This document shows, one piece after another, positions 53,739 to 63,155 of a stretch of DNA of 64,000 nucleotides. The notes under the pieces are model-generated. The model had not been told where the DNA came from, did not search any database, and saw nothing but the letters and a program-made list of their open reading frames with translations. The position numbers were made by a program, and so were the translations under genes. This DNA comes from Pseudomonas sp. PSKL.D1 (GTDB lineage Bacteria > Pseudomonadota > Gammaproteobacteria > Pseudomonadales > Pseudomonadaceae). How positions within the stretch are numbered: position 1 is the first letter of the stretch; each line of letters opens with the position of its first letter. The stretch lies in contig NZ_CP118607.1 in NCBI RefSeq assembly GCF_028898945.1, positions 248,001 to 312,000 of the forward strand. Direction: 5' to 3'.

Positions 53739-55943
53739 ATGAACCAGCCTGTCAGCCACGAACACAAGCACGGCCACAGTTGCTGCGGTAGCCACAAGCC
53801 GCTGCCGGTGATTCAACTCGGCGAAAAAATCAGCGCCGAGGCACAGCTCAGCCGCTTTCGCATCGAGGCCATGGACTGCCCTACTGAACAGACGCTGATC
53901 CAGGACAAGCTGGGCAAGCTGGCAGGTGTCGAACAGTTGGAGTTCAACCTGATCAACCGCGTGCTGGGCGTGCGCCACACCCTCAAGGGCACCGCCGAGA
54001 TCGAACGGGCCATCGACAGCTTGGGGATGAAAGCCGAACCTTTGGTTGGCGACGATGACGGTACGGCCTCTGCACCCAAACCCCATGCCACCCGTTGGTG
54101 GCCGTTGGCGTTGTCTGGTGTTGCAGCGGTCGCGGCTGAAATCGTGCATTTCAGCGCGCTGGCGCCGGAGTGGGTAGTTGCCGGGTTGGCCTTGGCGGCG
54201 ATCCTGGGCTGCGGGCTTGGTACCTATAAAAAGGGCTGGATTGCCCTGAAGAACCGCAACCTGAACATCAACGCACTGATGAGCATCGCCGTGACCGGCG
54301 CGGTATTGATTGGCCAGTGGCCCGAAGCAGCCATGGTGATGGTGTTGTTCACCATCGCGGAACTGATCGAGGCCCGTTCCCTTGACCGCGCGCGCAATGC
54401 TATCAGTGGCCTGATGCAACTCACGCCGGACATGGCCACCGTGCAGCAGGCCGATGGCCAGTGGCAGGAGGTTGAAGTGCGTGAGGTGGCCATCGGCGCG
54501 TTGGCCAGGGTGCGACCCGGCGAGCGCATTGGCCTGGACGGCGAGGTGGTGAGCGGCCAGTCCAGCGTTGATCAGGCTCCGATCACCGGCGAAAGCCTAC
54601 CTGTCGAGAAGGCCGCAGGCGACAAACTGTTTGCCGGCACGATCAATCAGGCGGGTGCGTTGGAGTACCGCGTCACCGCCGCAGCGGGCCAATCCACGCT
54701 GGCCCGAATCATCAAGGCCGTCGAAGAAGCCCAAGGCGCCCGCGCACCGACTCAGCGCTTTGTCGACCGTTTTTCGCGCATTTACACTCCGGCGGTGTTT
54801 GCTTTGGCGTTGGCCGTTGCGCTGATCCCGCCGCTGTTCATGGCGGGCGCCTGGTTTGACTGGGTGTATCGAGCGCTGGTGCTGCTGGTGGTGGCCTGCC
54901 CGTGTGCGCTGGTGATCTCAACCCCTGTGACCATCGTCAGCGGCCTGGCCGCAGCTGCACGCAAAGGCATCCTGATCAAGGGCGGCGTTTACCTGGAAGG
55001 TGGCCGCAAGCTGGACTTTCTTGCCTTGGACAAAACCGGCACCCTGACCCACGGCAAGCCGGTGCAAACCGATGCCCAGGTGCTCGACCCGTTGTTCGAG
55101 GGCCGCGCCCAGGCGCTTGCCGCCAGCCTGGCCAGCCGTTCCGACCACCCTGTTTCCGGGGCCATTGCCCAGTTCGCCAAGGCGCAGAGCCTGGGCGTGT
55201 ATGACGTAACCGAATTTGCCGCTTTGGCGGGCCGTGGTGTGCGTGGCGTCATTGAGGGTGAAACCTACCATTTGGGCAACCACCGCCTGGTCGAAGAGCT
55301 GGGCCTGTGCTCGCCGCTGTTGGAGGCACAGCTTGATGCGTTGGAGCGCCAAGGCAAGAGCGTTGTGCTGTTGCTCGACCGCTCCGGCCCGTTGGCACTG
55401 TTCGCGGTGGCCGACACGGTCAAGGACAGCAGCCTCCAAGCCATTGCCGAGCTGCACGAACTGGGCATCAAAACCGTCATGCTCACGGGCGACAACCCCC
55501 ATACCGCCCAAGCCATTGCCGCCCAGGTGGGCATTGACCGTGCCGAGGGCAACTTGTTGCCTGCCGACAAGTTGAGCGTCATCGAACAGCTCTATGCCCA
55601 AGGTCACCGGGTAGGCATGGTCGGGGACGGTATCAACGACGCGCCTGCCCTGGCCCGCGCCGAGATCGGGTTTGCAATGGCCGCGGCGGGCACCGACACC
55701 GCCATCGAAACGGCCGATGTGGCACTGATGGACGACGACTTGCGCAAAATCCCCGCGTTCGTCAGGCTGTCGCGCCAAAGTGCCGCCATCCTGATCCAGA
55801 ACATCGTGCTGGCATTGGGCATCAAGGCCATCTTCCTGGCGATTACCTTTACCGGCATGGCCACCCTGTGGATGGCGGTGTTTGCCGATATGGGCGTAAG
55901 CCTGCTTGTGGTATTCAACGGCCTACGCCTGTTACGCAAATGA
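53739..55943 (+). CDS. cadA: Cadmium/zinc-exporting P1B-type ATPase
   Basis: A 734-residue P1B-ATPase. The ATG at 53739 (AAGGA upstream) starts a His/Cys-rich tail ([13 protein letters not shown]). One HMA-like domain has AMDCPTE instead of the CxxC site. Then come the transmembrane core with CPC in [10 protein letters not shown] (about 388), the phosphorylation motif DKTGTLT (about 430), the TGDNPHTAQ hinge and [10 protein letters not shown] (about 630). Zn/Cd/Pb pumps share this composition. Expression is driven by the CadR operator just upstream. The pump exports Cd(II), and probably Zn(II) and Pb(II), from the cytoplasm. Confidence 0.94.
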   Translation: MNQPVSHEHKHGHSCCGSHKPLPVIQLGEKISAEAQLSRFRIEAMDCPTEQTLIQDKLGKLAGVEQLEFNLINRVLGVRHTLKGTAEIERAIDSLGMKAEPLVGDDDGTASAPKPHATRWWPLALSGVAAVAAEIVHFSALAPEWVVAGLALAAILGCGLGTYKKGWIALKNRNLNINALMSIAVTGAVLIGQWPEAAMVMVLFTIAELIEARSLDRARNAISGLMQLTPDMATVQQADGQWQEVEVREVAIGALARVRPGERIGLDGEVVSGQSSVDQAPITGESLPVEKAAGDKLFAGTINQAGALEYRVTAAAGQSTLARIIKAVEEAQGARAPTQRFVDRFSRIYTPAVFALALAVALIPPLFMAGAWFDWVYRALVLLVVACPCALVISTPVTIVSGLAAAARKGILIKGGVYLEGGRKLDFLALDKTGTLTHGKPVQTDAQVLDPLFEGRAQALAASLASRSDHPVSGAIAQFAKAQSLGVYDVTEFAALAGRGVRGVIEGETYHLGNHRLVEELGLCSPLLEAQLDALERQGKSVVLLLDRSGPLALFAVADTVKDSSLQAIAELHELGIKTVMLTGDNPHTAQAIAAQVGIDRAEGNLLPADKLSVIEQLYAQGHRVGMVGDGINDAPALARAEIGFAMAAAGTDTAIETADVALMDDDLRKIPAFVRLSRQSAAILIQNIVLALGIKAIFLAITFTGMATLWMAVFADMGVSLLVVFNGLRLLRK

Positions 55944-55952
55944 GGTTACCCA

Positions 55953-56822
55953 ATGCTCAGTGCCGAGCTCAAAGCCTTCTACATGGTCGCCCGCCTGGGC
56001 AGCATCACCCAGGCGGCGAAGAAGCTCGGGCTGAGCCAGCCAACGGTCACCACGCAGATTCGTAACCTGGAGAATCACTACGCCGTGGAGCTGTTCTACC
56101 GTGGTGGCAGGCGGTTGGTGCTTAGCGAAGAAGGTGTGCGCCTGCTGCCGATGGTCAAGGCGCTGCTGCAACAAGAGGCCGATATCGAGTTTGAGCTGCG
56201 CAACAGTGGCCAGTTTCAGGGCAGTTTGCGCATTGCCGCCACAGCGCCCTATTACATTCTCGACTTGGTGAAAATCTTCCGCGAGCGCCTGCCGCAGGTA
56301 GAAGTGGCGGTAGAGATTGGTAACTCCCAGCAGGTGCTGGAGATGCTCGATGATTACCGCGTCGACATCGCCGCCTCATCGGAGCTGGTGGAGGATGCCC
56401 GCCTGGTGCGCCGGGTGTTGGGCACCGACCCGTTGGTGCTGGCGGTGCACCGCAACCACCCGCTGGCTCACCGGCAGGCGGTGGCTATCGACGCGCTGGC
56501 CGGGCATTGCCTGTTGGTGCGGGAGAAGGGCTCGATCACCCGCAAGCTTACCGAGCAGATGATGCAGGACGCCGAGGTCAAGGCGGGCGCGCTGCTGGAG
56601 ATTGGTAGCCGCGAGTCGATCCGTGAAGCGGTGTTGCGCAATATCGGCATCAGCGTGATTGCCCGTCACGAAGTGCCGCATAACCCTGAGTTACGCGTGG
56701 TGGCGCTGGAGAATGCGCCGGTGATGCATGAGTACTTGTATTGCTTGAAAGAGCGGCGTCAGGCGCGACTACCGGCGGCGTTTCTCGGGGTGGCGCAGGA
56801 GGTGGTGGGTTCGCAGTTTTAG
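55953..56822 (+). CDS. LysR-family regulator, aminoethylphosphonate-associated type
   Basis: A 289-residue LysR regulator. Helix-turn-helix at 1-60 (GSITQAAKKLGLSQPTVTTQIRNLE); effector domain from about 90. It starts nine bases after cadA, with GAGGTTACC upstream, and is followed on the same strand by a phosphonate-type ABC transporter. The sequence fits the LysR subfamily linked to aminoethylphosphonate catabolism (TIGR03339 type). It is most likely the activator of the transporter operon at 57014-61463, and its placement after cadA is then accidental. A REP pair separates it from the operon. Confidence 0.85.
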   Translation: MLSAELKAFYMVARLGSITQAAKKLGLSQPTVTTQIRNLENHYAVELFYRGGRRLVLSEEGVRLLPMVKALLQQEADIEFELRNSGQFQGSLRIAATAPYYILDLVKIFRERLPQVEVAVEIGNSQQVLEMLDDYRVDIAASSELVEDARLVRRVLGTDPLVLAVHRNHPLAHRQAVAIDALAGHCLLVREKGSITRKLTEQMMQDAEVKAGALLEIGSRESIREAVLRNIGISVIARHEVPHNPELRVVALENAPVMHEYLYCLKERRQARLPAAFLGVAQEVVGSQF

Positions 56823-56833
56823 GCGTGTGCTTG

Positions 56834-56897
56834 CCTTATCGCGGATAAATCCGCTCCTACCTGGGCCGGTGTAGGAGCGGATTCATCCGCGATAAGG
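56834..56897. repeat. REP pair (inverted)
   Basis: CCTTATCGCGGATAAATCCG and CGGATTCATCCGCGATAAGG are outer arms with GCTCCTAC/GTAGGAGC inside. Confidence 0.88.
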
Positions 56898-57013
56898 CCC
56901 TAAAGGCCACTACCAAATCTGCCTATACTACTATCACTCGCTTTTGCCCCAACGCCACAGAACCTTCGCACAGCCTTCCTAGCATGGCCCCATCTCTTCG
57001 ATGAGGCCTTGCC

Positions 57014-58072
57014 ATGACCCATGCCACCCCTGGCGCACACATGAAAGTGCGCGGTATCCACAAGCGCTTCGGTGCTTTCACAGCGCTTAACGATGTGTCG
57101 CTGGACGTTGCCGCCGGCGAGCTGGTGTGCCTGCTGGGCCCTTCCGGGTGCGGCAAAACAACGCTACTGCGCTGCATCGCCGGCCTGGAGCGCCAGGACC
57201 GCGGTGAACTGTTCATCGGTGAGCGCAACATTTCCGAGCTGCCGCCCCAGGCCCGGGACTACGGCATCCTGTTTCAGTCCTATGCGTTGTTCCCTAATCT
57301 CACTGTCGAAGCCAACATTGCTTACGGCCTGACCGGCACCGGCCGCGAGGAAAACCGCCTTCGTGTAGGTGAGATGCTTGAGCTGGTTGGCCTGGCCGGC
57401 AGCGAAAAGAAATACCCCGGCCAATTGTCCGGCGGCCAGCAGCAGCGTGTCGCGCTGGCCCGTGCCCTGGCCCCATCGCCTTCATTGTTGCTGCTTGATG
57501 AACCCATGTCGGCGCTGGACGCCCGGGTGCGTGAGCACCTGTGCACCGAGCTGCGCCAACTGCAACGCCAGCTTGGCATCACCACGTTGATGGTCACCCA
57601 CAACCAGGACGAAGCCATGCTCATGGCCGACCGCATTGCGGTGATGAACAATGGCCAGGTTGAACAGTACGCCACCCCTCAGGCCATCTACGACCAGCCT
57701 GCCACACCGTTCGTGGCCGAGTTCGTCGGGCAAGGCAACTGGCTGCCGTTCCAGCGCAGTGGCGACAGCCATGCCCAGGTCGGCACCATGAACATGCGCC
57801 TGGCTGCCGATGCCCCGCATACCCGCAGCGGCCGGCTGTTTTGCCGCCCGGAAGCGATCACCGTCAACCCGGTGGTGCATGAGGAAAACCTGTTCCCGGC
57901 CAAGGTCCGCGAAATCACCTTCCTGGGCAACCGCTGCCGCATGAGCTTCGAGTTCAAGGCTTTGCCCGGCCACGCGTTGCTCGCGGAACTTGCACCGGAA
58001 GCCATGCCGCGCCTGGGTTCGCAGGACATCTGGGTGGCCTTGCCACCGCAGAGCCTGCAGGTGTTTGCCTGA
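57014..58072 (+). CDS. 2-aminoethylphosphonate-type ABC transporter ATP-binding protein
   Basis: A 352-residue ATPase. Motifs: Walker [10 protein letters not shown] (about 44), Q-loop LFQSYALFPNLT, signature LSGGQQQR (about 142), Walker B LLLLDEPMSA and His switch LMVTHNQDEA. The C-terminal TOBE region runs from about 250. It is grouped with a fused permease, a binding protein and an HD oxygenase, the set seen in aminoethylphosphonate (PhnSTU2-type) systems. The fused permease begins one base after its stop, hence coupled. GATGAGG precedes the ATG. Confidence 0.88.
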   Translation: MTHATPGAHMKVRGIHKRFGAFTALNDVSLDVAAGELVCLLGPSGCGKTTLLRCIAGLERQDRGELFIGERNISELPPQARDYGILFQSYALFPNLTVEANIAYGLTGTGREENRLRVGEMLELVGLAGSEKKYPGQLSGGQQQRVALARALAPSPSLLLLDEPMSALDARVREHLCTELRQLQRQLGITTLMVTHNQDEAMLMADRIAVMNNGQVEQYATPQAIYDQPATPFVAEFVGQGNWLPFQRSGDSHAQVGTMNMRLAADAPHTRSGRLFCRPEAITVNPVVHEENLFPAKVREITFLGNRCRMSFEFKALPGHALLAELAPEAMPRLGSQDIWVALPPQSLQVFA

Positions 58073-58073
58073 G

Positions 58074-59798
58074 ATGGCCGCGCCAATGTCCCTGCCGCTT
58101 GCTCAGGCCACGCGCGCGTCGCAGGGTAGCGCCGCCCTGGGTGATCGCCTGTTCGTCATCGGTGGCAAGAGCCTGTTGCTGCTGCTTTTGGTGCTGGCGG
58201 TGCTGATGCCGTTGCTGGCGATTTTCTGGCGAGGCTTCAGTGGTGATGCCAGCCAGGGCGGTGGTTTGCTGGCGGCCCGAGAACTGTTCGCCAGCGAAAA
58301 CTTCCGTTGGCTACTGGGCAACAGCTTGTCGGTGGCCTTTACCGTCGCGGCCATCGTCATCCCGCTGGCCTACCTGTTTGCCTACGCCCTTCAGCGCACG
58401 TTGATCCCGGCCAAAGGCCTGTGGCGCGGTATCTCGCTACTGCCGCTGCTGGCGCCGTCGATGCTGCCGGCCATCGCGCTGGTTTATCTGTTCGGCAACC
58501 AGGGCCTGCTGCGCGGGCTACTGGACGACAACATTTATGGCTTCTGGGGCATTGTCCTGGGTGAAGCGATCTACACCTTCCCCCACGCCCTGATGATCCT
58601 GCTCTCGGCGTTGTCCCTGGCCGACGCGCGACTGTTCGACGCGGCGTCCAGCATGGGCGCCGGCCCTTGGCGAGCGTTTCACAGCATTACATGGCCGGCG
58701 ACGCGCCAGGCCGTATTCGCGGCGTTCTGCCTGGTGTTCACCCTTACCATCACCGACTTCGGCGTGCCGGTCGTGGTGGGCGGCGATTATCAGGTGCTGG
58801 CGCTGGAAGCCTACAAGGCGGTGGTCGGGCAACAGCAGTTTGGCCGTGGCGCCTTGATCGGCATGGTGCTGCTGGTGCCAGCGCTGCTCAGCTTCAGCGT
58901 CGATGCCTGGCTGCGGCGCCGCCAGGGCGAGGCCATGAGTGGCCGCGCCCAGGCCTTCATGCCCAAGCCGTCGCGCCTGCGCGATGCCTGCTTCCTGGCA
59001 ATCGTGCTGCTGGTGTGTGCTGTGCTGGTAGCGGTGGTGGGCATGGCGGTGTACTCGTCGCTGGTCACCTTCTGGCCCTACAACATGACGCTGTCGTTCA
59101 AACACTACATGTTCGAGGACACTGCCGGCGGTGGTTGGCTGGCCTACCGCAACAGCGTGACCATGGCCATCTGCACCGCGTTGGTCGGCAGCGTCGTGAT
59201 CTTCACCGGTGCCTACCTGATGGAGAAGACCCAAGGCCAGCGCCTGCTCAATCAAGTTCTGCGCCTGCTCAGTTTCATTCCCATGGCAGTCCCCGGGCTG
59301 GTGCTGGGCCTGGGCTATGTCTTCTTCTTCAACCTCAACGGCAACCCGCTGCACGTGTTCTATGGCGGTATGGGGCTGTTGGTGGTGTGCACCATCGCCC
59401 ACTACCTGACCACCGCGCAGATGACCGCAGCCACTGCGCTGCGCCAGCTCGACGGCGAGTTCGAGGCCGCCGCGCTGTCGCTCAAGGCCCCGCTTTACAA
59501 GCACTTCATGCGGGTCACCGTGCCGATCTGCCTGCCCGCCCTGCTGGACATCATTCGCTACCTGTTCGTCTCGGCGATGACCACGGTCTCGGCCGCGATC
59601 TTCCTCTACAGCCCCGACACCATCCTCGCCGCTGTCGCCGTGCTGAACATGGACGACGCCGGCAACGTTGGCGGTGCAGCCGCCATGTCCACCCTGATTT
59701 TGCTGACCAGCGCAGCGGCGTCCTTGCTGCTGGCCGGTGCATCCCGCGGCCTGCTGCGCCGCTCCCAAGCCTGGCGCCAGCGCGCGCCCGGCCATTGA
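58074..59798 (+). CDS. 2-aminoethylphosphonate-type ABC transporter permease, two fused domains
   Basis: A 574-residue permease containing two binding-protein-dependent transport domains in tandem, so one gene supplies both channel halves. EAA loops are seen at FDAASSMGAGPWRAFHSITWPAT (about 183-205) and EAAALSLKAPLYKHFMRVTVPIC (about 463-485). ATG 58074 directly after the ATPase stop is chosen; earlier in-frame codons lie inside that gene. About 12 membrane segments are expected. Iron(III)-type transporters share this fused layout, but the operon context favours phosphonate. Confidence 0.88.
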   Translation: MAAPMSLPLAQATRASQGSAALGDRLFVIGGKSLLLLLLVLAVLMPLLAIFWRGFSGDASQGGGLLAARELFASENFRWLLGNSLSVAFTVAAIVIPLAYLFAYALQRTLIPAKGLWRGISLLPLLAPSMLPAIALVYLFGNQGLLRGLLDDNIYGFWGIVLGEAIYTFPHALMILLSALSLADARLFDAASSMGAGPWRAFHSITWPATRQAVFAAFCLVFTLTITDFGVPVVVGGDYQVLALEAYKAVVGQQQFGRGALIGMVLLVPALLSFSVDAWLRRRQGEAMSGRAQAFMPKPSRLRDACFLAIVLLVCAVLVAVVGMAVYSSLVTFWPYNMTLSFKHYMFEDTAGGGWLAYRNSVTMAICTALVGSVVIFTGAYLMEKTQGQRLLNQVLRLLSFIPMAVPGLVLGLGYVFFFNLNGNPLHVFYGGMGLLVVCTIAHYLTTAQMTAATALRQLDGEFEAAALSLKAPLYKHFMRVTVPICLPALLDIIRYLFVSAMTTVSAAIFLYSPDTILAAVAVLNMDDAGNVGGAAAMSTLILLTSAAASLLLAGASRGLLRRSQAWRQRAPGH

Positions 59799-59827
59799 CC
59801 GACTGCCCACACTGAAGGAAACGCACC

Positions 59828-60853
59828 ATGTTCAAGCCACTCGCACTTGCCGCTGCCGTATCCGCCGTATTCAGCCTGCAGGCCTCGGCCGCCGACACGC
59901 AGCTGACCGTGTACACCGCCCTGGAGGCTGAGCAGCTCAAGGCCTACAAGCAGGCGTTCGAGAAAGCCAACCCGGACATCGAGATCAAGTGGGTACGCGA
60001 CTCCACGGGCATCATCACCGCCAAGCTGCTGGCAGAAAAGGACCGCCCACAAGCGGATGCAGTGTGGGGCCTGGCCGCGTCCAGCCTGGCGATCCTCGAC
60101 CAGCACGGCATGCTTGAAGCCTATGCGCCGAAAGACCTGGGTACCATTTCGCCCAACTACCGCGACGCCGCCAACCCGCCGGCCTGGGTGGGCATGGACG
60201 TGTGGGCCGCGACCATCTGCTTCAATACCATCGAGGCCGAGAAACAAGGCCTGAGCAAGCCCATCAGCTGGCAGGACCTGACCAAGCCTGAGTACAAGGG
60301 CAAGATCGTCATGCCTAACCCGGCCTCGTCCGGTACCGGCTTCCTGGATGTGAGTGCCTGGTTGCAAACCTTTGGCGAGCCGCAGGGTTGGGCCTACATG
60401 GACGCCTTGCACCAGAATATCGGCCAGTATGTTCATTCCGGCTCCAAGCCCTGCAAGCTGGCGGCAGCGGGCGAATTCCCGATCGGCATTTCGTTCGAGT
60501 ACCCGGCCATGCAGCTCAAGCGCCAGGGTGCGCCGCTCGATATCGTGCTGCCCAAGGAAGGCCTGGGCTGGGAAATCGAAGCGACCGCTGTGATCAAAGG
60601 CACAGACAAGGCAGAAGCGGCCAAGCGCCTGGCCGATTTCTCGGCCAGCCCGGCGGCCATGGAGTTGTATAAAGAGAACTTTGCCGTGCTGGCGGCACCG
60701 GGTATTGCCAAACCGCAAACCGAGTTGCCGGCTGACTACGAGCAACGGCTGATCAAGAACGACTTTGCCTGGGCTTCAAAAAACCGTGACCAGATTTTGG
60801 CCGAATGGCGCAAACGCTATGACGGCAAGTCGGAGAAAGTGGCACAACAATAA
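59828..60853 (+). CDS. 2-aminoethylphosphonate-type periplasmic binding protein
   Basis: A 341-residue binding protein, signal peptide 1-21 (ending LQASAAD). The mature start QLTVYTALEAEQLKAYKQAF is typical of the iron/AEP-type (SBP_bac_6) branch, and the NPASSGTGFLDVSAWLQTFG stretch lies in the ligand cleft. It lacks the paired tyrosines of ferric-binding proteins as far as I can see, supporting an organic anion over Fe(III). It delivers to the fused permease upstream. AAGGAAACGC precedes the ATG. Confidence 0.85.
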   Translation: MFKPLALAAAVSAVFSLQASAADTQLTVYTALEAEQLKAYKQAFEKANPDIEIKWVRDSTGIITAKLLAEKDRPQADAVWGLAASSLAILDQHGMLEAYAPKDLGTISPNYRDAANPPAWVGMDVWAATICFNTIEAEKQGLSKPISWQDLTKPEYKGKIVMPNPASSGTGFLDVSAWLQTFGEPQGWAYMDALHQNIGQYVHSGSKPCKLAAAGEFPIGISFEYPAMQLKRQGAPLDIVLPKEGLGWEIEATAVIKGTDKAEAAKRLADFSASPAAMELYKENFAVLAAPGIAKPQTELPADYEQRLIKNDFAWASKNRDQILAEWRKRYDGKSEKVAQQ

Positions 60854-60869
60854 CGTCAGGAGCCAAACC

Positions 60870-61463
60870 ATGCCTACGCCAGCTGAAATCATCGAACGTA
60901 CCTTCGCCTTGTATGAGCAACATGGCAGCGACGACTACATCGGCGAAGCCATCACCCAGCTCGAACACATGTCCCAGGCCGCGCAACTGGCCATGGCCGA
61001 AGGTTATGACGACGAAGTGGTGCTGGCGGCTTTCTTCCACGACATCGGCCACCTGTGCGGCGGTGACGCCAGCATGGGTGGTTATGGCGTAGTCAGCCAC
61101 GAACGCATCGGCGCCGAGTACCTGCGCCGCTGCGGGTTTGGCGAGCGCATGACGCGGCTGGTGGAGTATCACGTGGAGGCCAAGCGTTATCTCACACTGC
61201 GCCAGCCTGGGTATTACGAGCGGTTGAGCGAGGCCAGCCGGCGCACCTTGGCGTATCAGGGTGGGGTGATGAGCGAGGGTGAGGCGGATGCGTTTGAGCG
61301 CGACCCGTTATTCGCGGTGAGCCTGCGGATGCGCGAGTGGGATGAAATGGCCAAGGAAGTTGGGGTGCCGGTAATCAAGCTGGCTACCCTTCAGTCCAAA
61401 GCGCTGGCGCTCCTACAGAAGCAACGCGGTTCACCGTGGGCTATGCGTCAGTTGGAAACATAA
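60870..61463 (+). CDS. HD-domain mixed-valence diiron oxygenase, PhnZ-like
   Basis: A 197-residue HD-domain protein of the phosphonate-operon type (TIGR03276). ATG 60870 follows TCAGGAG; longer in-frame starts lie within the binding-protein gene. Compared with PhnZ (residues as recalled from its structure: Y24, E27, H34, H58-D59, H80, H104, D161), the equivalents here are Tyr23, Glu26, His33, His57-Asp58, His77, His101 and Asp158. PhnZ cleaves the C-P bond of 1-hydroxy-2-aminoethylphosphonate made by PhnY; related TmpB acts on the trimethylated compound. No PhnY/TmpA-like hydroxylase is present in this operon. Confidence 0.88.
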   Translation: MPTPAEIIERTFALYEQHGSDDYIGEAITQLEHMSQAAQLAMAEGYDDEVVLAAFFHDIGHLCGGDASMGGYGVVSHERIGAEYLRRCGFGERMTRLVEYHVEAKRYLTLRQPGYYERLSEASRRTLAYQGGVMSEGEADAFERDPLFAVSLRMREWDEMAKEVGVPVIKLATLQSKALALLQKQRGSPWAMRQLET

Positions 61464-61545
61464 TTTTACGTAATCAAGCCGTGTTCATCGTCAAATTTGT
61501 AGGAAATTTCCCAAAGTTTGTTTGAGCTGACGCGTACTATTGCGC

Positions 61546-61574
61546 CGGTTGACACAGGGAACTAGTGTCAACCG
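61546..61574. promoter_or_regulatory. Perfect inverted repeat upstream of hcp
   Basis: CGGTTGACAC (61546-61555) is repeated inverted as GTGTCAACCG (61565-61574) with nine bases between. It lies 110 bases before hcp and may be an operator. A second dyad, GACGACG/CGTCGTC, is at 61627-61652. Confidence 0.5.
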
Positions 61575-61683
61575 AACCTAATGGCGAACGGGACGATGCG
61601 CCCTAAGCCCTCAGGAACATCCGACAGACGACGGTGTCCGAAAATCGTCGTCATCAGCCCAACATTACCAAGGAGAGGTAAGC

Positions 61684-62171
61684 ATGGCTTTCGATGCTTA
61701 TATTCAAATTACCGACATCACTGGCGAAGCACTGGACGAGCAGTACGCCAACTGGATCGAGATCATCGGCTACAAGTTCGGTGCCAACCAGAGCACCTCT
61801 GCCACCGCAAGCTCCGCGGGTGGCGCATCCTCCGGGCGTACCGCCTTCACCAACTTCACCTTCACCAAGAACCTGGACAGCGCCAGTTGCAAGCTGCTCG
61901 AAGCCAGCTGTGCGGGCCAGCACCTGAAAGAAGTGAAGTTGGTGGTGTGCCGTGCCGGTGGCGAGAAGCTCAGTACTACGAAGTGGTCCTTGAGGAAGTG
62001 ATCATCGCCGACTACACCCAGAGCGCCAGTGCCGGGGTGCCGGTGGAGGTGGTGCAGTTGAACTACGGCCGTATCAAGACCACCTACACACGGCAGAAGC
62101 GCCTGGATGGCAGTGCCGGCGGCAACGTGACCGGCGGCTGGGACCGCATCAACAACAAAAAGTATGCGTGA
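61684..62171 (+). pseudogene. hcp: Type VI secretion tube protein Hcp, frameshifted
   Basis: Two frames together give one normal Hcp of about 162 residues. The first (61684-62001) starts MAFDAYIQITDITGEALDE with a strong AAGGAGAGG site and reads correctly to GGEKL. Restoring one base between 61970 and 61971 joins it to QYYEVVLEEVIIADYTQ in the next frame, ending WDRINNKKYA at 62171. Without it, the product ends in the unrelated STTKWSLRK. Hcp forms hexameric rings, is exported, and carries small effectors in its lumen. The lesion is either real or a sequencing error. It is an orphan copy with no other T6SS genes here, followed at once by a candidate effector and immunity genes. Confidence 0.9.
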
Positions 62172-62180
62172 GGTGCGACC

Positions 62181-63155
62181 ATGTCCGAGGCACGCAGCTT
62201 TATCAATCAGCACGCGCAGACGTATGAATCGCTGAAGGCCGACACGCCCATGACCGCGAATCAGCGGGCCAAGTTTGATGTGTTGAATGCGCATATCGCC
62301 AATGGTGTGGTCGTTGGTGGGGAGCTTGTGATTGTTGGTGACCCCAGCACGCCTATGTGCACGGGGCATGAAGCATTCCTGATGGCGAAGGCAGAGGGGA
62401 TACATCATCAGCTTGAGATCAATGGCGCTGGGGTGGATGACTTTTTGCTGGATAACTATGAGATGTTGAAAAGTCTTCTGGCGCACGCTTCCATAGGGGC
62501 GGGAGCAGCTGCTGATGGATGGAGCCGGTACCTCGAAGATATCAAAGCAACGCTGGAAGAAATCGAGCAGCTCCACCGAAAGTACTTGGGAAATGGTACG
62601 AACCGTTCGCGTGATGAGTTTTATGCAAAGCGCATGGCGTTGTTCATGAGGCTGGATGAGCAGCTGAGTAGGATAGCTGCTTACGGTTCTGCCTTACGTA
62701 ACAAAGGGGCAGCGAAGAGGGCACTTGAGATATCCACCAAGAGCTACCTGCATACCGGCGAATTAGCTGGTTACGCGGAAAAAATTGCTGGGGTTTCTAG
62801 GGCGGCGGCGTTAGTGAAGAAGGGTACGTACATTGGCGTTGGGCTTGATGTTGCATCCACGGCGCTCGATGTTCACAAAGCTTGCACACTTGGTAGAGAA
62901 AGTGAGTGCACAAAAGCCAAGTATGTCCAGGGCAGCTCCTTAGTGTTGGGATTGGGTGGGGGAGGTGTGGGAGGTTCTGTGGGGAGTTTTTTTGCCACTG
63001 CTGGTTGTACTTTCGTGCTGGGCGTTACCACGGGGCCTGGTGCTCTTGTCTGTGCGGTGTTGGGGGGCGCGCTGGGCGGTGTTGTTGGCGGAGATATAGG
63101 AGCGGAGGGTGGTGAAGTCATCGGTGAGTACCTGTATCGGAAGGTGGCGGAATGA
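62181..63155 (+). CDS. Candidate type VI secretion effector with glycine-zipper C-terminus
   Basis: A 324-residue protein starting ten bases after hcp with GAGGTG upstream. It has no signal peptide. The N-terminal 110 residues (MSEARSFINQHAQTYE, MTANQRAKFDVLNAHI) are soluble, with ELVIVGDPSTPMCTGHEAFLM. A helical, coiled-coil-like middle (about 112-190) follows. The last 90 residues include two hydrophobic glycine-rich stretches (GLGGGGVGGSVGSFFA, and VLGGALGGVVGGDIGAEGG), the zipper pattern of membrane-inserting toxins. Post-hcp position, and a four-base overlap with a small membrane protein, indicate a T6SS effector-immunity pair, probably pore-forming or membrane-targeting. No enzymatic motif is seen. 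Codon use becomes AT-richer from about 62400. Confidence 0.7.
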   Translation: MSEARSFINQHAQTYESLKADTPMTANQRAKFDVLNAHIANGVVVGGELVIVGDPSTPMCTGHEAFLMAKAEGIHHQLEINGAGVDDFLLDNYEMLKSLLAHASIGAGAAADGWSRYLEDIKATLEEIEQLHRKYLGNGTNRSRDEFYAKRMALFMRLDEQLSRIAAYGSALRNKGAAKRALEISTKSYLHTGELAGYAEKIAGVSRAAALVKKGTYIGVGLDVASTALDVHKACTLGRESECTKAKYVQGSSLVLGLGGGGVGGSVGSFFATAGCTFVLGVTTGPGALVCAVLGGALGGVVGGDIGAEGGEVIGEYLYRKVAE

